DNA of 64,000 nt from Vibrio crassostreae (GCF_024347415.1 NZ_AP025476.1:3410001-3474000), one strand, 5' to 3'; counted from the stretch's first letter, positions 15,677-26,688 are shown. Translations and numbers: made by a program. Notes: generated by a model from the letters alone, not told the origin.

Positions 15677-16162
15677 ATGACTGTCGGTATTATCATGGGT
15701 TCTAAATCTGATTGGCCAACAATGAAGCTAGCTGCAGAAATGTTGGATCAGTTTGGCGTGGCGTACGAAACAAAAGTGGTTTCTGCTCACCGCACACCTC
15801 AGTTGCTAGCAGACTACGCAACCAGTGCGAAAGAGCGCGGTATTAAAGTGATTATTGCTGGCGCTGGCGGTGCAGCTCACCTACCAGGCATGGCAGCTGC
15901 CTTCACAAGCGTACCTGTTCTTGGTGTTCCAGTTCAATCTAAAGCATTGAAAGGCATGGACTCGCTACTTTCTATCGTGCAAATGCCAAAAGGTATCGCG
16001 GTAGGTACTCTGGCTATCGGTGAAGCTGGTGCAGCGAACGCTGGTATCCTAGCAGCGCAAATAATTGGTACACACAATGAAGATGTGATGGCAAAAGTAG
16101 AAGCGTTCCGCTCTGAGCAAACAGAAACGGTACTTGCAAATCCAAACCCTGCAGAGGACTAA
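15677..16162 (+). CDS. purE: N5-carboxyaminoimidazole ribonucleotide mutase
   Basis: PurE moves the carboxyl group of N5-CAIR to C4 to form CAIR in purine synthesis. The 161-aa protein has GSKSDWPTM (8-16) for phosphate binding, SAHRTP (42-47) with the catalytic histidine, and [16 protein letters not shown] (70-85). A strong GAAGGAG precedes the ATG. First gene of purEK, five bases from purK. Confidence 0.97.
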   Translation: MTVGIIMGSKSDWPTMKLAAEMLDQFGVAYETKVVSAHRTPQLLADYATSAKERGIKVIIAGAGGAAHLPGMAAAFTSVPVLGVPVQSKALKGMDSLLSIVQMPKGIAVGTLAIGEAGAANAGILAAQIIGTHNEDVMAKVEAFRSEQTETVLANPNPAED

Positions 16163-16167
16163 TTCCC

Positions 16168-17298
16168 ATGCATGTTCTTGTGTTAGGCGCGGGCCAACTT
16201 GCTCGCATGATGTCCCTAGCTGGGGCACCGCTGAATATTGAAATTTCTGCTTTTGATGTTGGCAGCAAAAATATTGTTCACCCATTAACGCAAGCGATTC
16301 TAGGCAACGGCTTAGAAAATGCGATAGATCGCGCGGACGTCATTACTGCTGAGTTCGAACACATCCCTCATGATGTGCTTGAGGTATGTGAGCGCAGCGG
16401 TAAGTTCTTACCGACAACAGAAGCAATCAAAGCTGGCGGTGACCGTCGCCTTGAAAAAGCGCTGTTAGACGAAGCGAACGTGAAGAATGCTAAATACTAC
16501 GTGATCAACTCTCGCGAAGACTTTGACGCAGCGATCGCTCACGTTGGCTTACCAATGGTATTGAAGAGTACACTTGGCGGCTACGATGGCAAAGGCCAGT
16601 GGCGCTTAAAGGCATTAGACAATGTTGACGTAACTTGGGCAGAAATGGCTGAGTGCATTGCCGCAACAGACAACCAAGCGATTGTGGCTGAAGAGTTTGT
16701 TCCGTTTGACCGCGAAGTATCACTGGTTGGTGCTCGTGGTACCAATGGCGAGATTCAAGTGTATCCACTGGCTGAAAATGTTCACACCGACGGCGTATTG
16801 AGCTTATCGACAGCGATTGATGACATTGAACTGCAAGAGCAAGCGAAAACCATGTTCACTGCCATTGCTGAACGCTTAGATTACGTTGGTGTACTCGCGC
16901 TAGAGTTCTTTGATGTTCAAGGTTCACTGCTGGTTAACGAGATTGCACCACGTGTTCATAACTCTGGCCACTGGACGCAGCAAGGCGCTGAAACTTGTCA
17001 GTTTGAAAACCACCTGCGTGCCGTGTGTGGGATGCCACTAGGTAGCACCAAGCTGATTCGTCCAACCGCAATGATCAACATTCTTGGTGAAGATACTCTA
17101 CCTGAGGCTATTCTGGCTCAAGGCTGCTGTCATGTTCACTGGTATGGTAAAGAGAAGCGTGCAGGTCGTAAGATGGGCCACATTAATGTGAGCGCTGATT
17201 ACAACGCAGAACTGCAAAGAGCGTTGTGCTCATTGTCTGATATTCTTGATCAGCAAGCCTACCCTGCTGTGCATGAGTTTGCTGAGCAGATGAAGTAA
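16168..17298 (+). CDS. purK: N5-carboxyaminoimidazole ribonucleotide synthase
   Basis: An ATP-grasp enzyme making N5-CAIR from AIR, ATP and bicarbonate; PurE then uses the product. At 376 aa it has an N-terminal GAGQLARMM nucleotide fold (7-15), a central ATP-grasp segment ([14 protein letters not shown]) and the metal-binding [27 protein letters not shown] stretch. Translation is probably coupled to purE. A terminator follows at once. Confidence 0.97.
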   Translation: MHVLVLGAGQLARMMSLAGAPLNIEISAFDVGSKNIVHPLTQAILGNGLENAIDRADVITAEFEHIPHDVLEVCERSGKFLPTTEAIKAGGDRRLEKALLDEANVKNAKYYVINSREDFDAAIAHVGLPMVLKSTLGGYDGKGQWRLKALDNVDVTWAEMAECIAATDNQAIVAEEFVPFDREVSLVGARGTNGEIQVYPLAENVHTDGVLSLSTAIDDIELQEQAKTMFTAIAERLDYVGVLALEFFDVQGSLLVNEIAPRVHNSGHWTQQGAETCQFENHLRAVCGMPLGSTKLIRPTAMINILGEDTLPEAILAQGCCHVHWYGKEKRAGRKMGHINVSADYNAELQRALCSLSDILDQQAYPAVHEFAEQMK

Positions 17299-17342
17299 GC
17301 CTACATTGGTTTATTGATATAAAAAGTTCATTGGATATAGAA

Positions 17343-17369
17343 ACGGCGCTCATTGAGCGCCGTTTTTTT
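17343..17369 (+). terminator. Rho-independent terminator after purK
   Basis: A 9-bp GC-rich stem (ACGGCGCTC with GAGCGCCGT, loop ATT) followed by TTTTTTT. The opposite strand lacks a good U-run, so it serves mainly purEK. Confidence 0.9.
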
Positions 17370-17403
17370 GTTTCTGGTCATTCACTTACTGTGATTAACA
17401 TGA

Positions 17404-17973
17404 CTACTGAGATTGAATGTGATGACACTTGCGATCAGCACATTGCTTCTTAGTGCCACTGGCTGTTTTCTTCTCAAGTAACAACGGGAACTGGCACTCT
17501 TCACAACGACCTATAACTGGTGGCTGATTAACGGCGAACTTACACTTAGGGTAGTTATCACACGCATAAAAAGTTTTACCATAGCGAGATTTACGCTCAA
17601 CCAAGTGGCCTCGACCACACTCAGGGCAGGCAACAAGTGGCTGTTCTTCAGGTTGTTCTTTCGGTTGATCCAAAGATTCGATGTGATTACACGTTGGGTA
17701 ACTACTACAACCAATGAACATCCCAAAGCGACCCTGCCTTAATACCAATTCGTTTTGGCACTTAGGACACGGAACGCCTAGCTCTTTCACCACATGACCA
17801 TCATTTTGATGAAGAGGCTTGATGTAATCACAGCTCGGATACTGCTTACAGCCTAAAAATGGGCCGTGCTTACCATGGCGAAGCTGAAGCTCCCCACCAC
17901 ACTGCGGACATGGTTCATGCTCTAACGCATGTTCATGTGCTGAAAAAAGCTGATTATCAATCTTACTACTCAT
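17404..17973 (-). CDS. yrdD: Topoisomerase-type zinc-ribbon protein (YrdD-like)
   Basis: A 189-aa protein built from four tandem zinc ribbons like those at the C-terminus of DNA topoisomerase I: CPQCGG...CKQYPSCDY, CPKCQN...CSSYPTCNH, CPECGR...CDNYPKCKF and CEECQF...CADRKCHH. The first three each give a CX2C...CX4-5C set; the last is more divergent. No topoisomerase catalytic domain is present. It sits in front of smg and dprA as E. coli yrdD does. Single-stranded DNA or RNA binding is plausible by analogy; the function is not established. Confidence 0.88.
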   Translation of the reverse strand: MSSKIDNQLFSAHEHALEHEPCPQCGGELQLRHGKHGPFLGCKQYPSCDYIKPLHQNDGHVVKELGVPCPKCQNELVLRQGRFGMFIGCSSYPTCNHIESLDQPKEQPEEQPLVACPECGRGHLVERKSRYGKTFYACDNYPKCKFAVNQPPVIGRCEECQFPLLLEKKTASGTKKQCADRKCHHIQSQ

Positions 17974-17985
17974 GACAAGCCTGTA

Positions 17986-18462
17986 TTAATGCAAGATGCC
18001 TTGCTCTTTGGTGTACAACAGCTCTTCCATTTGCGTGTAAGCACTTTCATTACCCGGCACATTAAATAGCACCATTAAGATAATCCATTTCAGATCATCC
18101 AATTCAAATTCGTTGGTCTCAAGCCCCATCACACGATCAATAACCATTTCACGAATCTCTGTCGTGAGCACGTTGATCTGCTCTAGGAACAGTAAGAAAC
18201 CTCGACACTCCATATTAATACGCGATACCTCTCGACTGGTGTAAACACGCATCGAGGTATTGGAGCACATAGTAATCGCCGCTTGGTTGTCGGTATCTTG
18301 CAGTGCAGCAAGATCTTCTAACCAATGGAGGGCCTTATAAATATCGTCTTGGTGAAACCCTGCTCGAAGAAGCTCATCTTCCAGCTCATCTTGATCCACC
18401 TGCAATTCAGAATCGCTATGGATGTAGGTTTCAAACAAGTACATCAGTATGTCCATCATCAT
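17986..18462 (-). CDS. smg: Smg family protein (DUF494)
   Basis: A 158-aa acidic protein of unknown function, conserved next to dprA in gamma-proteobacteria. The start [20 protein letters not shown] and the closing [31 protein letters not shown] are typical of the family. It begins two bases after the dprA stop, so it is probably in the same operon and translationally coupled. Confidence 0.92.
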   Translation of the reverse strand: MMMDILMYLFETYIHSDSELQVDQDELEDELLRAGFHQDDIYKALHWLEDLAALQDTDNQAAITMCSNTSMRVYTSREVSRINMECRGFLLFLEQINVLTTEIREMVIDRVMGLETNEFELDDLKWIILMVLFNVPGNESAYTQMEELLYTKEQGILH

Positions 18463-18464
18463 AG

Positions 18465-19577
18465 CTAGCCTCTCCCCTTTCGAATATAGCCACCGGAAAC
18501 TGCAACAACATGCCCTGAGAGCTCAAGCTCTAAAAGCTGCATCATGACCTCATGCACAGGTATATGGGTTCTCTGTGCCAAAATATCAACGGGTGTCGCC
18601 TCTAATCCTACGTTAGCTAACAGCTGTGGAAATGGCAATTGTTCATTTTCACTCTTGTTCGGCGTAGGTTCGAACAAACTGGGCTGCTGATCTATAGACC
18701 AGTCTAACAGACTCTTTATTTCAATTAGAACATCTTGAGCGCTCTGTACCAAACATGCTCCTGCCTTAATTAGACTGTTGCCTCCGCGACTGGTTGGGTT
18801 ATGAATCGAACCGGGAAGCGCAAACACTTCGCGACCTTGCTCCATCGCATAACGCGCCGTAATCAAAGAACCGCTTTTCTCGGCCGCCTCAACGACGAGA
18901 GTCCCCAAAGACAATCCACTTATAATACGGTTACGCCGTGGGAAATGTTCAGGTCGAGGTTTAGCGTTTGGGCGGAATTCTGAAATCAACGCACCATTTT
19001 CACAGATCCTCTCCGCTAGATTTCGGTGTCGCGCAGGATAAATGGAATCCAAGCCAGAGCCCAACACAGCAAAAGTTTCCCCTCCTTTATCTAGAGCACC
19101 ATCATGAGCATAGCCATCGATACCGAGCGCTAAACCACTGGTGACAATCAAGCCGTTTTGGACAAACTCTTTAGCGAAGGACTTCGCAGTTTGCAGCCCT
19201 TCGAGACTGGCGTTACGACTACCGACCATCGCGATTTGAGGCTCAATCAGTTTTTCAACATGACCTTTAACGAAAAGCACACTTGGTGCGGAGGCTGTCT
19301 CGTTCAGCAGTTTGGGATAATGAGGACAATTAAGGGTAATGATGTGATGGTTGGTCTGACTCGCTTGCCACGCCAGGCAAGCCTCCACTTCTTTAGGGGC
19401 TTGCTGTCTTAAGTAGGAGATTTGCTTGGCTGACAAACCAATCGCTTGCAGCTGTTGGCTGGAGTAACCAACAATATTCGATGGGGAATCAATACTCAGC
19501 AGTCGAGAAAGGCGCTTGCCACCCAACTGCGGAACAAAACTTAAAGTTAACCAAGCACTCAGTTGTTGCTCATTCAC
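18465..19577 (-). CDS. dprA: DNA processing protein DprA
   Basis: DprA binds incoming single-stranded DNA during natural transformation and loads RecA. The 370-aa protein has an N-terminal helical domain, the central Rossmann-like domain with VGSRNAS (about 117-123), [46 protein letters not shown], and a C-terminal winged helix from about 310. Its ATG overlaps the stop of the upstream LysM gene (ATGA), tying the two together. Natural competence is known in Vibrio, so a functional role is plausible. Confidence 0.95.
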   Translation of the reverse strand: MNEQQLSAWLTLSFVPQLGGKRLSRLLSIDSPSNIVGYSSQQLQAIGLSAKQISYLRQQAPKEVEACLAWQASQTNHHIITLNCPHYPKLLNETASAPSVLFVKGHVEKLIEPQIAMVGSRNASLEGLQTAKSFAKEFVQNGLIVTSGLALGIDGYAHDGALDKGGETFAVLGSGLDSIYPARHRNLAERICENGALISEFRPNAKPRPEHFPRRNRIISGLSLGTLVVEAAEKSGSLITARYAMEQGREVFALPGSIHNPTSRGGNSLIKAGACLVQSAQDVLIEIKSLLDWSIDQQPSLFEPTPNKSENEQLPFPQLLANVGLEATPVDILAQRTHIPVHEVMMQLLELELSGHVVAVSGGYIRKGRG

Positions 19578-20665
19578 TCGGTGCCCTTAACCTCTTCCGT
19601 CAACGCAAGATCCAAAGGCGATACCGCCAGAATGTCATTACTAACCGGTTTGGAGCTTTGAGTGATCAACGCCAAACTAAAATACTCGTAAGGGCGAATG
19701 ACCATCAAACTACCCAGTGACGTACTTGGCAATTGCACCTTATCGCTCGCCGCTGATTCTTTATAGCTGTATTCACCTTGCTTACCAAACACCACAGCCC
19801 CGCTCTCGCTAAGGGTGAACATAGAGCCCTGGCGAAGGTTGTCCTGCGAGCCTTTGTTGATAACAACGACCTGATTCTTTGCGCTGTATTGGCTGCCATC
19901 CAATGAACCCAATATATTGGCAAACTGACCCGCAGCACTAGGCGCTGGATAAAATGTGGTTGAGAGCTTCACCTGATCAACACCAAGCTCTGGCAACACA
20001 AGATCGTTAAGCAGTACTTCTTGCAGCTGAGTCTCTATCTGTAAGCTACTGAACTCAGCGTCCACTTCTTTTAAGCGTGCCGTGGCGACCAAACGCAACG
20101 AGGTCATACTCGCTTGAGGTTGCTGTCGCTGGTAGGTTTCAACGGCGCGGTAGATACCCCACTTTTGATGTTGTTGGTTGCCCGAGATAAACAACCGGTC
20201 TTCACCCGATAAGAATCTCTTACCATCACTGGTCCCTAACACTCGTTGAACCGATTGAATATCTTGCTGTTCAACCAAGCGATCAGATTGCAGATAAGGC
20301 AGAACCAGCCCCTCATTGACGGTTGGCACCGCTTTCTTCTCTGATACACGAATCTTAGGGCTTAGCTTAATGACGGGTTTGAGGCTCAAGACAGGCTCGC
20401 CATTAATCCAAACCAGCGACAATTTATCTCCGGGGTAAATAAGGTGAGGATTTTCTATCTCAGGGTTTACCTGCCATAACCTCGGCCACAGCCATGGACT
20501 ATCGAGGTACATCGCAGAGATATCCCACAAAGTATCACCCTTTACCACCACGTACGCCTCAGGTGCGCCCTGCTTTATGGTTAAAGGTTGAGCACTATTT
20601 TCAGCCGTAGCGGCGAACGAAAGAGAGGCACAAACAAGAGAAAAAATGGGAGAAAAATGACGCAT
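19574..20665 (-). CDS. LysM-domain envelope protein upstream of dprA
   Basis: A 363-aa secreted protein with a signal peptide (cut probably after SFAATA, near residue 21) and one LysM domain at about residues 38-86 (VVVKGDTLWDISAMYL...NPHLIYPGDKLSLV), which binds peptidoglycan. The rest, about 280 residues, has no domain I recognise and contains no enzyme motif. Upstream AAGGAAG supports the start at 20665. It is the first gene of the LysM-dprA-smg-yrdD cluster and divergent from def. Function unknown; a cell-wall role is inferred only from LysM. Confidence 0.85.
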   Translation of the reverse strand: MRHFSPIFSLVCASLSFAATAENSAQPLTIKQGAPEAYVVVKGDTLWDISAMYLDSPWLWPRLWQVNPEIENPHLIYPGDKLSLVWINGEPVLSLKPVIKLSPKIRVSEKKAVPTVNEGLVLPYLQSDRLVEQQDIQSVQRVLGTSDGKRFLSGEDRLFISGNQQHQKWGIYRAVETYQRQQPQASMTSLRLVATARLKEVDAEFSSLQIETQLQEVLLNDLVLPELGVDQVKLSTTFYPAPSAAGQFANILGSLDGSQYSAKNQVVVINKGSQDNLRQGSMFTLSESGAVVFGKQGEYSYKESAASDKVQLPSTSLGSLMVIRPYEYFSLALITQSSKPVSNDILAVSPLDLALTEEVKGTE

Positions 20666-20805
20666 GACCTAACTTCCTTGGTCTGAATATATGACATCTG
20701 ATTTGAGAATTACCTTCAGGATGCTGTCATTTGACCTCTAAAATGTCTAGAATTGAGCCAACAAGGTTTAAGCTGTTTCGGCACAGTTCAATATTTCGAG
20801 TGTAT

Positions 20806-21318
20806 ATGTCTGTATTACAAGTATTAACATTACCAGATGATCGTCTACGTACCGTGGCGAAACCGGTAAAAGAAGTTACCCCAGAGATTCAAAAGTTCGT
20901 TGATGACATGATTGAAACCATGTACGACGAAGAAGGTATCGGCCTTGCGGCAACGCAAGTGGATTTCCACCAGCGCATCGTTGTTATCGATATTTCAGAA
21001 ACACGTGACGAACCTATGGTTCTAATCAACCCTGAAATTACCGACAAACGTGGCGAAGATGGTATCGAAGAAGGCTGTCTGTCTGTACCAGGCGCTCGAG
21101 CTCTAGTACCTCGCGCTGCAGAAGTAACGGTTAAAGCATTAGACCGTGACGGCAACGAATTCACATTCGACGCTGATGACCTTCTGGCTATCTGTGTTCA
21201 GCACGAACTTGACCACCTAGAAGGCAAGTTGTTTGTTGATTACCTATCGCCACTAAAGCGTAAACGTATCCAAGATAAGCTAGCGAAGATTAAACGTTTC
21301 AACGAGAAACAAGGTTAA
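20806..21318 (+). CDS. def: Peptide deformylase
   Basis: Removes the formyl group from nascent proteins, with a metal ion. The 170-aa protein has the three deformylase motifs: GIGLAATQV (44-52), EGCLSVPG (about 89-96) and QHELDHLEG (about 132-140), whose cysteine and two histidines bind the metal. The start [11 protein letters not shown] at 20806 is the family's normal N-terminus; a longer open frame from 20731 would add 25 unsupported residues. Little Shine-Dalgarno is visible. fmt follows 37 bases later. Confidence 0.96.
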   Translation: MSVLQVLTLPDDRLRTVAKPVKEVTPEIQKFVDDMIETMYDEEGIGLAATQVDFHQRIVVIDISETRDEPMVLINPEITDKRGEDGIEEGCLSVPGARALVPRAAEVTVKALDRDGNEFTFDADDLLAICVQHELDHLEGKLFVDYLSPLKRKRIQDKLAKIKRFNEKQG

Positions 21319-21355
21319 TAACCGCTGCTATTACTAAATTAGAAGGAAGCCTACC

Positions 21356-22303
21356 TTGAGTCAGTCTTTAAGAATTGTCTTCGCAGGTACTCCGGATTTC
21401 GCCGCCCGTCACTTGGCGGCGTTGTTGTCTTCGGAGCATGAAGTTATTGCTGTTTACACACAGCCAGATCGCCCAGCAGGCCGCGGTAAAAAACTGACTG
21501 CGAGTCCAGTAAAAAACATCGCACTTGAGAACGATATTCCGGTTTACCAACCAGAAAACTTCAAGTCAGATGAGGCTAAGCAAGAGCTAGCTGAGTTGAA
21601 CGCTGACATCATGGTGGTTGTCGCTTACGGCTTATTGCTTCCACAGGTTGTATTAGATACGCCTCGCTTGGGTTGTATCAACGTACATGGCTCTATCCTA
21701 CCGCGCTGGCGTGGTGCTGCTCCGATTCAACGCTCTATTTGGGCGGGTGATAAAGAGACCGGCGTAACGATCATGCAGATGGATATCGGCCTAGATACGG
21801 GTGATATGCTAAGTATCGCAACGCTACCAATTGAAGCGACAGATACCAGCGCTTCTATGTACGAAAAGCTAGCAGGCCTTGGCCCTGATGCGCTTGTTGA
21901 GTGTTTATCTGACATCGCTTCTGGTAAAACGGTGGCTGAAAAGCAAGACGACGAACTGGCTAACTACGCCAAGAAGCTAAGCAAAGAAGAAGCGCGTATC
22001 AACTGGAGTGATGACGCTGCGCATATTGAGCGCTGCGTTCGTGCCTTCAACCCATGGCCAATGAGCCACTTTGAAGCTGCTGAGAACAGCATTAAAGTAT
22101 GGCAAAGCCGTGTGGCAGAGCAAGCTTCTGATAAGCCTGCAGGTACCATTCTGCAAGCCGATAAAACTGGTATCTATGTAGCGACAGGGCAAGGCGTACT
22201 TGTTCTCGAACAACTGCAAGTTCCAGGTAAAAAAGCCATGTCAGTTCAGGATATCTTGAACTCACGTGCAAGCTGGTTTGAAGTTGGTACTCAACTTTCT
22301 TAA
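21356..22303 (+). CDS. fmt: Methionyl-tRNA formyltransferase
   Basis: Formylates initiator Met-tRNA from 10-formyl-tetrahydrofolate. The 315-aa protein begins at TTG (21356) after GAAGGAAG. The N-terminal [12 protein letters not shown], the catalytic [17 protein letters not shown] (about 108-124) with Asn, His and a later Asp, and the C-terminal beta-barrel tRNA-binding domain are present. def-fmt-rsmB-trkA is the usual gene order. Confidence 0.96.
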   Translation: MSQSLRIVFAGTPDFAARHLAALLSSEHEVIAVYTQPDRPAGRGKKLTASPVKNIALENDIPVYQPENFKSDEAKQELAELNADIMVVVAYGLLLPQVVLDTPRLGCINVHGSILPRWRGAAPIQRSIWAGDKETGVTIMQMDIGLDTGDMLSIATLPIEATDTSASMYEKLAGLGPDALVECLSDIASGKTVAEKQDDELANYAKKLSKEEARINWSDDAAHIERCVRAFNPWPMSHFEAAENSIKVWQSRVAEQASDKPAGTILQADKTGIYVATGQGVLVLEQLQVPGKKAMSVQDILNSRASWFEVGTQLS

Positions 22304-22347
22304 TCCGCTTTTAAAGCTGTTAATTACGCAGCTTAGAAAACCTTTAC

Positions 22348-22365
22348 GAGGGCAGAGATGCCCTC
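22348..22365 (+). repeat. Inverted repeat immediately before rsmB
   Basis: GAGGGC-AGAGAT-GCCCTC forms a perfect 6-bp GC-rich stem ending one base before the first in-frame rsmB ATG at 22366. It includes the only purine-rich candidate Shine-Dalgarno there (GAGGG), so it may hold back initiation. No U-run follows, so it is not a terminator. Confidence 0.6.
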
Positions 22366-22395
22366 ATGTATTCAAATAAATATTCGGTACCCCTC

Positions 22396-23676
22396 ATGAA
22401 TGTTCGCGCTGCTGCTGCAAATGTCCTATTCCAAGTTGTCGATAAAGGCCACTCTCTTTCACACGCTCTCCCTGCGGCTCAAAAAACGATCCGTCCGCGA
22501 GACCATGCTCTACTGCAAGAGATTTGCTACGGCGCACTTCGTTACCTGCCTCGTTTAGAGTCAATCGCTAACGAACTAATGGAAAACCCGCTTAAAGGTA
22601 AAAAGCGTGTATTCCACCACCTAATCTTGGTGGGCATTTACCAACTAAGCTTCATGCGTATCCCTTCGCATGCCGCGGTTGCTGAAACGGTTGAGGGTAC
22701 TAAAACACTGCGTGGCCCAAGCCTGAGTGGTTTGATCAACGCTGTACTACGTAGCTACCTACGTGACCAAGAAGAACTAGACGAGAAAGCCGTTAGCCAC
22801 AATGCAGGCAAATACGGCCACCCAAGCTGGATTCTAAAAATGCTTCAAGAGAGCTACCCAAATCAATGGGAGCAACTGGTTGAAGCAAACAACAGCAAGG
22901 CACCAATGTGGCTGCGCGTTAACCGCCAACACCACACTCGTGACGAGTATGTTGAGCTGCTTAAAAACGAAAACATTGAATACACATTGCACCCTGAAGC
23001 AGCCGATGCCATAAAATTAGCTGCACCTTGTGATGTTACTTTGCTTCCTGGCTTCGACAGAGGTTGGGTATCTGTGCAAGACGCTGCTGCTCAGCTTTCG
23101 GTTGATTACCTAACACCAAAAGATGGTGAGCTGATCCTAGATTGCTGTGCTGCGCCAGGTGGTAAAACGGCACACATTCTTGAGCATACCAACGATACTG
23201 AAGTGGTTGCGATTGACTGCGACATCAAACGTCTAGACCGTGTTTACGATAACCTTGAGCGCCTACAACTGCGTGCCGACGTAATTTGTGGCGATGCTCG
23301 CTACCCTGAAGAGTGGTGGATGGGTGATAAGTTCGACCGTATTCTGCTTGATGCACCTTGTTCAGCGACTGGCGTAATTCGCCGTCACCCTGACATCAAG
23401 TGGCTACGTCGTGCATCTGACATTGACGCGCTGGCTGAACTGCAAAGCGAGATTATGGATGCTATGTGGCGTCAGCTGAAAGAAGGCGGCACCATGGTTT
23501 ATGCGACATGTTCTATCACGCCGCAAGAAAACGTGCTGCAAGTGAAAGCATTCCTAGCACGTACAGAGAACGCAACGCTGGTTGGGTCTGATATCGAAAA
23601 TCCGGGTCGTCAAATACTGCCTGGGGAAGAAGATATGGATGGCTTCTACTACGCAGTTCTAGTAAAACAGGCATAA
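22396..23676 (+). CDS. rsmB: 16S rRNA m5C967 methyltransferase RsmB
   Basis: Methylates C967 of 16S rRNA using SAM. A NusB-like N-terminal domain (to about residue 140) is followed by a Rossmann methyltransferase with [14 protein letters not shown] for SAM, the [15 protein letters not shown] motif and the second catalytic-cysteine motif [13 protein letters not shown]. The start at 22396 ([15 protein letters not shown], 426 aa) gives the family's usual N-terminus. An in-frame ATG at 22366 directly after a hairpin would add ten residues; neither has a clear Shine-Dalgarno. Confidence 0.93.
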   Translation: MNVRAAAANVLFQVVDKGHSLSHALPAAQKTIRPRDHALLQEICYGALRYLPRLESIANELMENPLKGKKRVFHHLILVGIYQLSFMRIPSHAAVAETVEGTKTLRGPSLSGLINAVLRSYLRDQEELDEKAVSHNAGKYGHPSWILKMLQESYPNQWEQLVEANNSKAPMWLRVNRQHHTRDEYVELLKNENIEYTLHPEAADAIKLAAPCDVTLLPGFDRGWVSVQDAAAQLSVDYLTPKDGELILDCCAAPGGKTAHILEHTNDTEVVAIDCDIKRLDRVYDNLERLQLRADVICGDARYPEEWWMGDKFDRILLDAPCSATGVIRRHPDIKWLRRASDIDALAELQSEIMDAMWRQLKEGGTMVYATCSITPQENVLQVKAFLARTENATLVGSDIENPGRQILPGEEDMDGFYYAVLVKQA

Positions 23677-23682
23677 CAACTA

Positions 23683-23717
23683 ACAGCGGCTAAGAATTTA
23701 TTTCTTAGCCGCTGTTT
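23683..23717 (+). terminator. Rho-independent terminator after rsmB
   Basis: A 14-bp perfect stem (ACAGCGGCTAAGAA with its complement, loop TTTAT) ending in TTTCTTTCT. A second imperfect inverted repeat (CTAGTGCAT...ATGCACGCACTAG, 23722-23755) follows directly and may belong to the trkA promoter. Confidence 0.85.
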
Positions 23718-23785
23718 CTTTCTAGTGCATTATCGAAGCAAAATGCACGCACTAGAATTACCACGGCAAAAATAAGAGAAAGGCT

Positions 23786-25162
23786 ATGAAGATCATTATC
23801 CTAGGTGCTGGACAAGTTGGCGGTACCCTTGCTGAAAACCTAGTTGGTGAAAACAACGACATCACCATTGTCGACCGTAATGCTGACCGACTTCGTGAAC
23901 TTCAGGATAAGTACGACCTTAGGGTTGTAAACGGTTATGCCAGCCACCCAAACACACTACGTGAAGCAGGTGCGCAAGATGCCGACATGTTGGTTGCCGT
24001 AACCAATATGGATGAAACCAATATGGCTGCGTGTCAGGTTGCTTTCTCTCTTTTCAATACGCCAAACCGAATTGCTCGTATTCGTTCTCCTCAATACCTA
24101 GAAGAAAAAGAAGCACTATTCAAATCAGGTGCTATCCCAGTAGACCACCTGATCGCACCCGAAGAGCTAGTGACCAGCTACATCGAACGCCTGATTCAAT
24201 ATCCAGGTGCATTGCAGGTTGTGAGCTTTGCTGAACAGAAAGTTAGCCTAGTAGCAGTAAAAGCCTACTACGGTGGTCCACTGGTCGGTAACGCCCTATC
24301 TGCCTTGCGTGAGCACATGCCGCACATCGATACTCGTGTTGCCGCTATTTTCCGTCAAGGTCGCCCTATTCGCCCACAAGGCACCACCATCATTGAAGCC
24401 GATGATGAAGTGTTCTTTGTGGCGGCAAGTAACCATATCCGCTCAGTAATGAGTGAACTGCAACGCCTAGAGAAACCGTACCGCCGCATCATGATTGTCG
24501 GTGGTGGTAACATTGGTGCAAGCTTGGCTAAACGCCTTGAACAGAGCTACAGCATCAAACTTATTGAGCGCAGTTACACTCGTGCCGAGAAGTTGTCTGA
24601 AGAGTTAGAAAACACCATCGTCTTCTGTGGTGATGCCGCAGACCAAGAGCTGCTGACCGAAGAGAACATCGATCAAGTGGACGTGTTCATTGCCCTAACC
24701 AATGAAGATGAAACCAACATCATGTCAGCGATGCTGGCTAAGCGAATGGGTGCCAAGAAGGTAATGGTACTGATTCAGCGTGGTGCTTACGTCGACCTTG
24801 TTCAGGGTGGTGTGATTGATATTGCTATCTCTCCACAACAAGCGACCATTTCTGCGCTGCTCACTCACGTTCGTCGTGCTGATATTGTAAACGTATCATC
24901 TCTGCGTCGCGGCGCTGCAGAGGCAATCGAAGCGATTGCGCACGGTGACGAAACCACATCTAAAGTCGTTGGCCGAGCGATTGGCGACATCAAACTACCA
25001 CCGGGCACCACGATTGGTGCGATTGTTCGCGGAGAAGAGGTGCTTATCGCGCACGATAGAACCGTGATCGAACAAGATGACCACGTAGTTATGTTCCTAG
25101 TGGACAAGAAATACGTACCTGATGTTGAGTCTCTATTCCAACCGAGCCCGTTCTTTTTATAG
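23786..25162 (+). CDS. trkA: Trk potassium uptake regulatory subunit TrkA
   Basis: A peripheral membrane protein that binds NAD(H)/ATP and gates the TrkH potassium channel. The 458 aa hold two repeated RCK modules: [13 protein letters not shown] near 7 and [14 protein letters not shown] near 239, each with a Rossmann fold and a C-terminal TrkA_C domain. GAGAAAGGCT precedes the ATG. trkH follows 80 bases later, separated by a hairpin. Confidence 0.97.
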   Translation: MKIIILGAGQVGGTLAENLVGENNDITIVDRNADRLRELQDKYDLRVVNGYASHPNTLREAGAQDADMLVAVTNMDETNMAACQVAFSLFNTPNRIARIRSPQYLEEKEALFKSGAIPVDHLIAPEELVTSYIERLIQYPGALQVVSFAEQKVSLVAVKAYYGGPLVGNALSALREHMPHIDTRVAAIFRQGRPIRPQGTTIIEADDEVFFVAASNHIRSVMSELQRLEKPYRRIMIVGGGNIGASLAKRLEQSYSIKLIERSYTRAEKLSEELENTIVFCGDAADQELLTEENIDQVDVFIALTNEDETNIMSAMLAKRMGAKKVMVLIQRGAYVDLVQGGVIDIAISPQQATISALLTHVRRADIVNVSSLRRGAAEAIEAIAHGDETTSKVVGRAIGDIKLPPGTTIGAIVRGEEVLIAHDRTVIEQDDHVVMFLVDKKYVPDVESLFQPSPFFL

Positions 25163-25180
25163 CCTTGTTCTCGTAAGCTT

Positions 25181-25208
25181 GTTCTCACAACCTTCTTCTT
25201 GTGAGAAC
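25181..25208 (+). repeat. Stem-loop between trkA and trkH
   Basis: GTTCTCACAA pairs perfectly with TTGTGAGAAC across an 8-nt loop. No U-run follows, so it is unlikely to stop transcription; it may stabilise the trkA message end or balance TrkA and TrkH levels. Confidence 0.7.
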
Positions 25209-25242
25209 GACGCTTCGGCACAAAGCGATGGTCTATTAAGCT

Positions 25243-26688
25243 ATGGTCAACTTTCGTCCGATATTATTAGTGATAGGGTTAGTGTTATCAAAACTCGCCC
25301 TTTTCATGTACATCCCTACATTGGTTGCCTTTTTTACAGGCACCGGTGGCTTCCTCGAGTTTGGTCAGTCGGTAGTGATCACGCACATAGTGGCGTTCAT
25401 CTGCTTGAGTTTAGGCCGTTCAGCTAAGTTCCGACTTGGGGTACGGGACATGTTCCTGATCACCTCTCTGGTATGGACGATTGCCAGTGCCTTTGCTGCA
25501 CTGCCGTTTGTCTTCATCAACCACATCAGCTTCACCGACGCCTATTTTGAAACCATGTCTGGTATCACCACGACTGGCTCAACTGTATTGAGCGGCTTAG
25601 ACAGCATGGCACCAAGCATTCTGTTGTGGCGCTCTATACTGCAATGGTTAGGCGGCATCGGCTTCATCGTTATGGCGGTAGCGGTTCTACCAATGCTCAA
25701 CGTCGGTGGTATGCGCCTGTTCCAAACCGAATCATCAGATTGGTCAGATAAAAGCAGCCCACGAGCAAAAACGGTCGCGAAGAACATCGTGGCGGTTTAT
25801 CTGGTTCTGACTGGCTTGTGCATCATTAGCTATCTGTTTGCAGGCATGGGCATCTTTGATGCGATCAATCACGCCTTCACAACACTGTCGACGGGTGGTT
25901 ACTCAACCTCAGATAGCTCAATGAACCACTTCTCTAACAGTGCTCACTGGGTGGGAACCCTGTTCATGTTCCTTGGCGGTCTGCCGTTCTTACTGTTTGT
26001 TAGCGCACTGCGTGGTAGAAAACTCTCAATCCTCTACAAAGACGCTCAAGTGAGAGGCTTCACGTATCTATTCTTGGTCACCAGTGCCGTAATATCGACA
26101 TGGCTGGTGGTTAGGGATGACTACACCATCATGGATGCAATGCGTGTTTCGATGTTCAACATAGTGTCAGTCGTCACCACAACCGGTTTTGGCTTAGAAG
26201 ACTTCACCGCGTGGGGTGCACTACCGACTACCTTGTTTGCGTTTTTAATGATGGCGGGCGCGTGCTCGGGTTCAACCTCTGGCGGTATCAAAATCTTCCG
26301 CTTCCAGATCGCGATGACCATGCTTCATAAACAAATGATGAAGCTGATCCACCCATCGGGTGTCTTTGTTCAGCGCTATAACCAACGCCCAGTGAATGAC
26401 GACATTGTGCGTTCACTGGTCGCATTTGGTTTGATGTTCTTTATTACGATTATCTTAATTGCTGGTGGCTTGAGTGCGATGGGACTTGATCCTGTGACTA
26501 GTATATCTGGCGCTATCACAGCCGTTGCCAACGTTGGTCCAGGCATGGGCAATGTGATCGGTCCAACTGGGAACTTTGCGCCGCTGCCAGACGCTGCAAA
26601 GTGGCTATTAAGCCTTGGTATGTTGATGGGAAGACTCGAGATACTGACGCTGATCGTTCTATTCTTCCCAGCCTTCTGGCGACGCTAA
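25243..26688 (+). CDS. trkH: Trk potassium channel subunit TrkH
   Basis: An inner-membrane potassium channel-transporter of 481 aa with about ten membrane segments. The four selectivity-filter-like loops are visible: TMSGITTTGSTV (about 103), TTLSTGGYSTSD (about 217), VVTTTGFGLEDF (about 310) and AVANVGPGMGN (about 427). TrkA at 23.8-25.2 kb gates it. The gene has no strong Shine-Dalgarno. A periplasmic protein gene follows after 26 bases without a terminator. Confidence 0.96.
   Translation: MVNFRPILLVIGLVLSKLALFMYIPTLVAFFTGTGGFLEFGQSVVITHIVAFICLSLGRSAKFRLGVRDMFLITSLVWTIASAFAALPFVFINHISFTDAYFETMSGITTTGSTVLSGLDSMAPSILLWRSILQWLGGIGFIVMAVAVLPMLNVGGMRLFQTESSDWSDKSSPRAKTVAKNIVAVYLVLTGLCIISYLFAGMGIFDAINHAFTTLSTGGYSTSDSSMNHFSNSAHWVGTLFMFLGGLPFLLFVSALRGRKLSILYKDAQVRGFTYLFLVTSAVISTWLVVRDDYTIMDAMRVSMFNIVSVVTTTGFGLEDFTAWGALPTTLFAFLMMAGACSGSTSGGIKIFRFQIAMTMLHKQMMKLIHPSGVFVQRYNQRPVNDDIVRSLVAFGLMFFITIILIAGGLSAMGLDPVTSISGAITAVANVGPGMGNVIGPTGNFAPLPDAAKWLLSLGMLMGRLEILTLIVLFFPAFWRR

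Noticed and set aside
23722..23755. Second terminator between rsmB and trkA
   Set aside because: The inverted repeat is imperfect and lacks a U-run; it is more likely part of the trkA promoter region.
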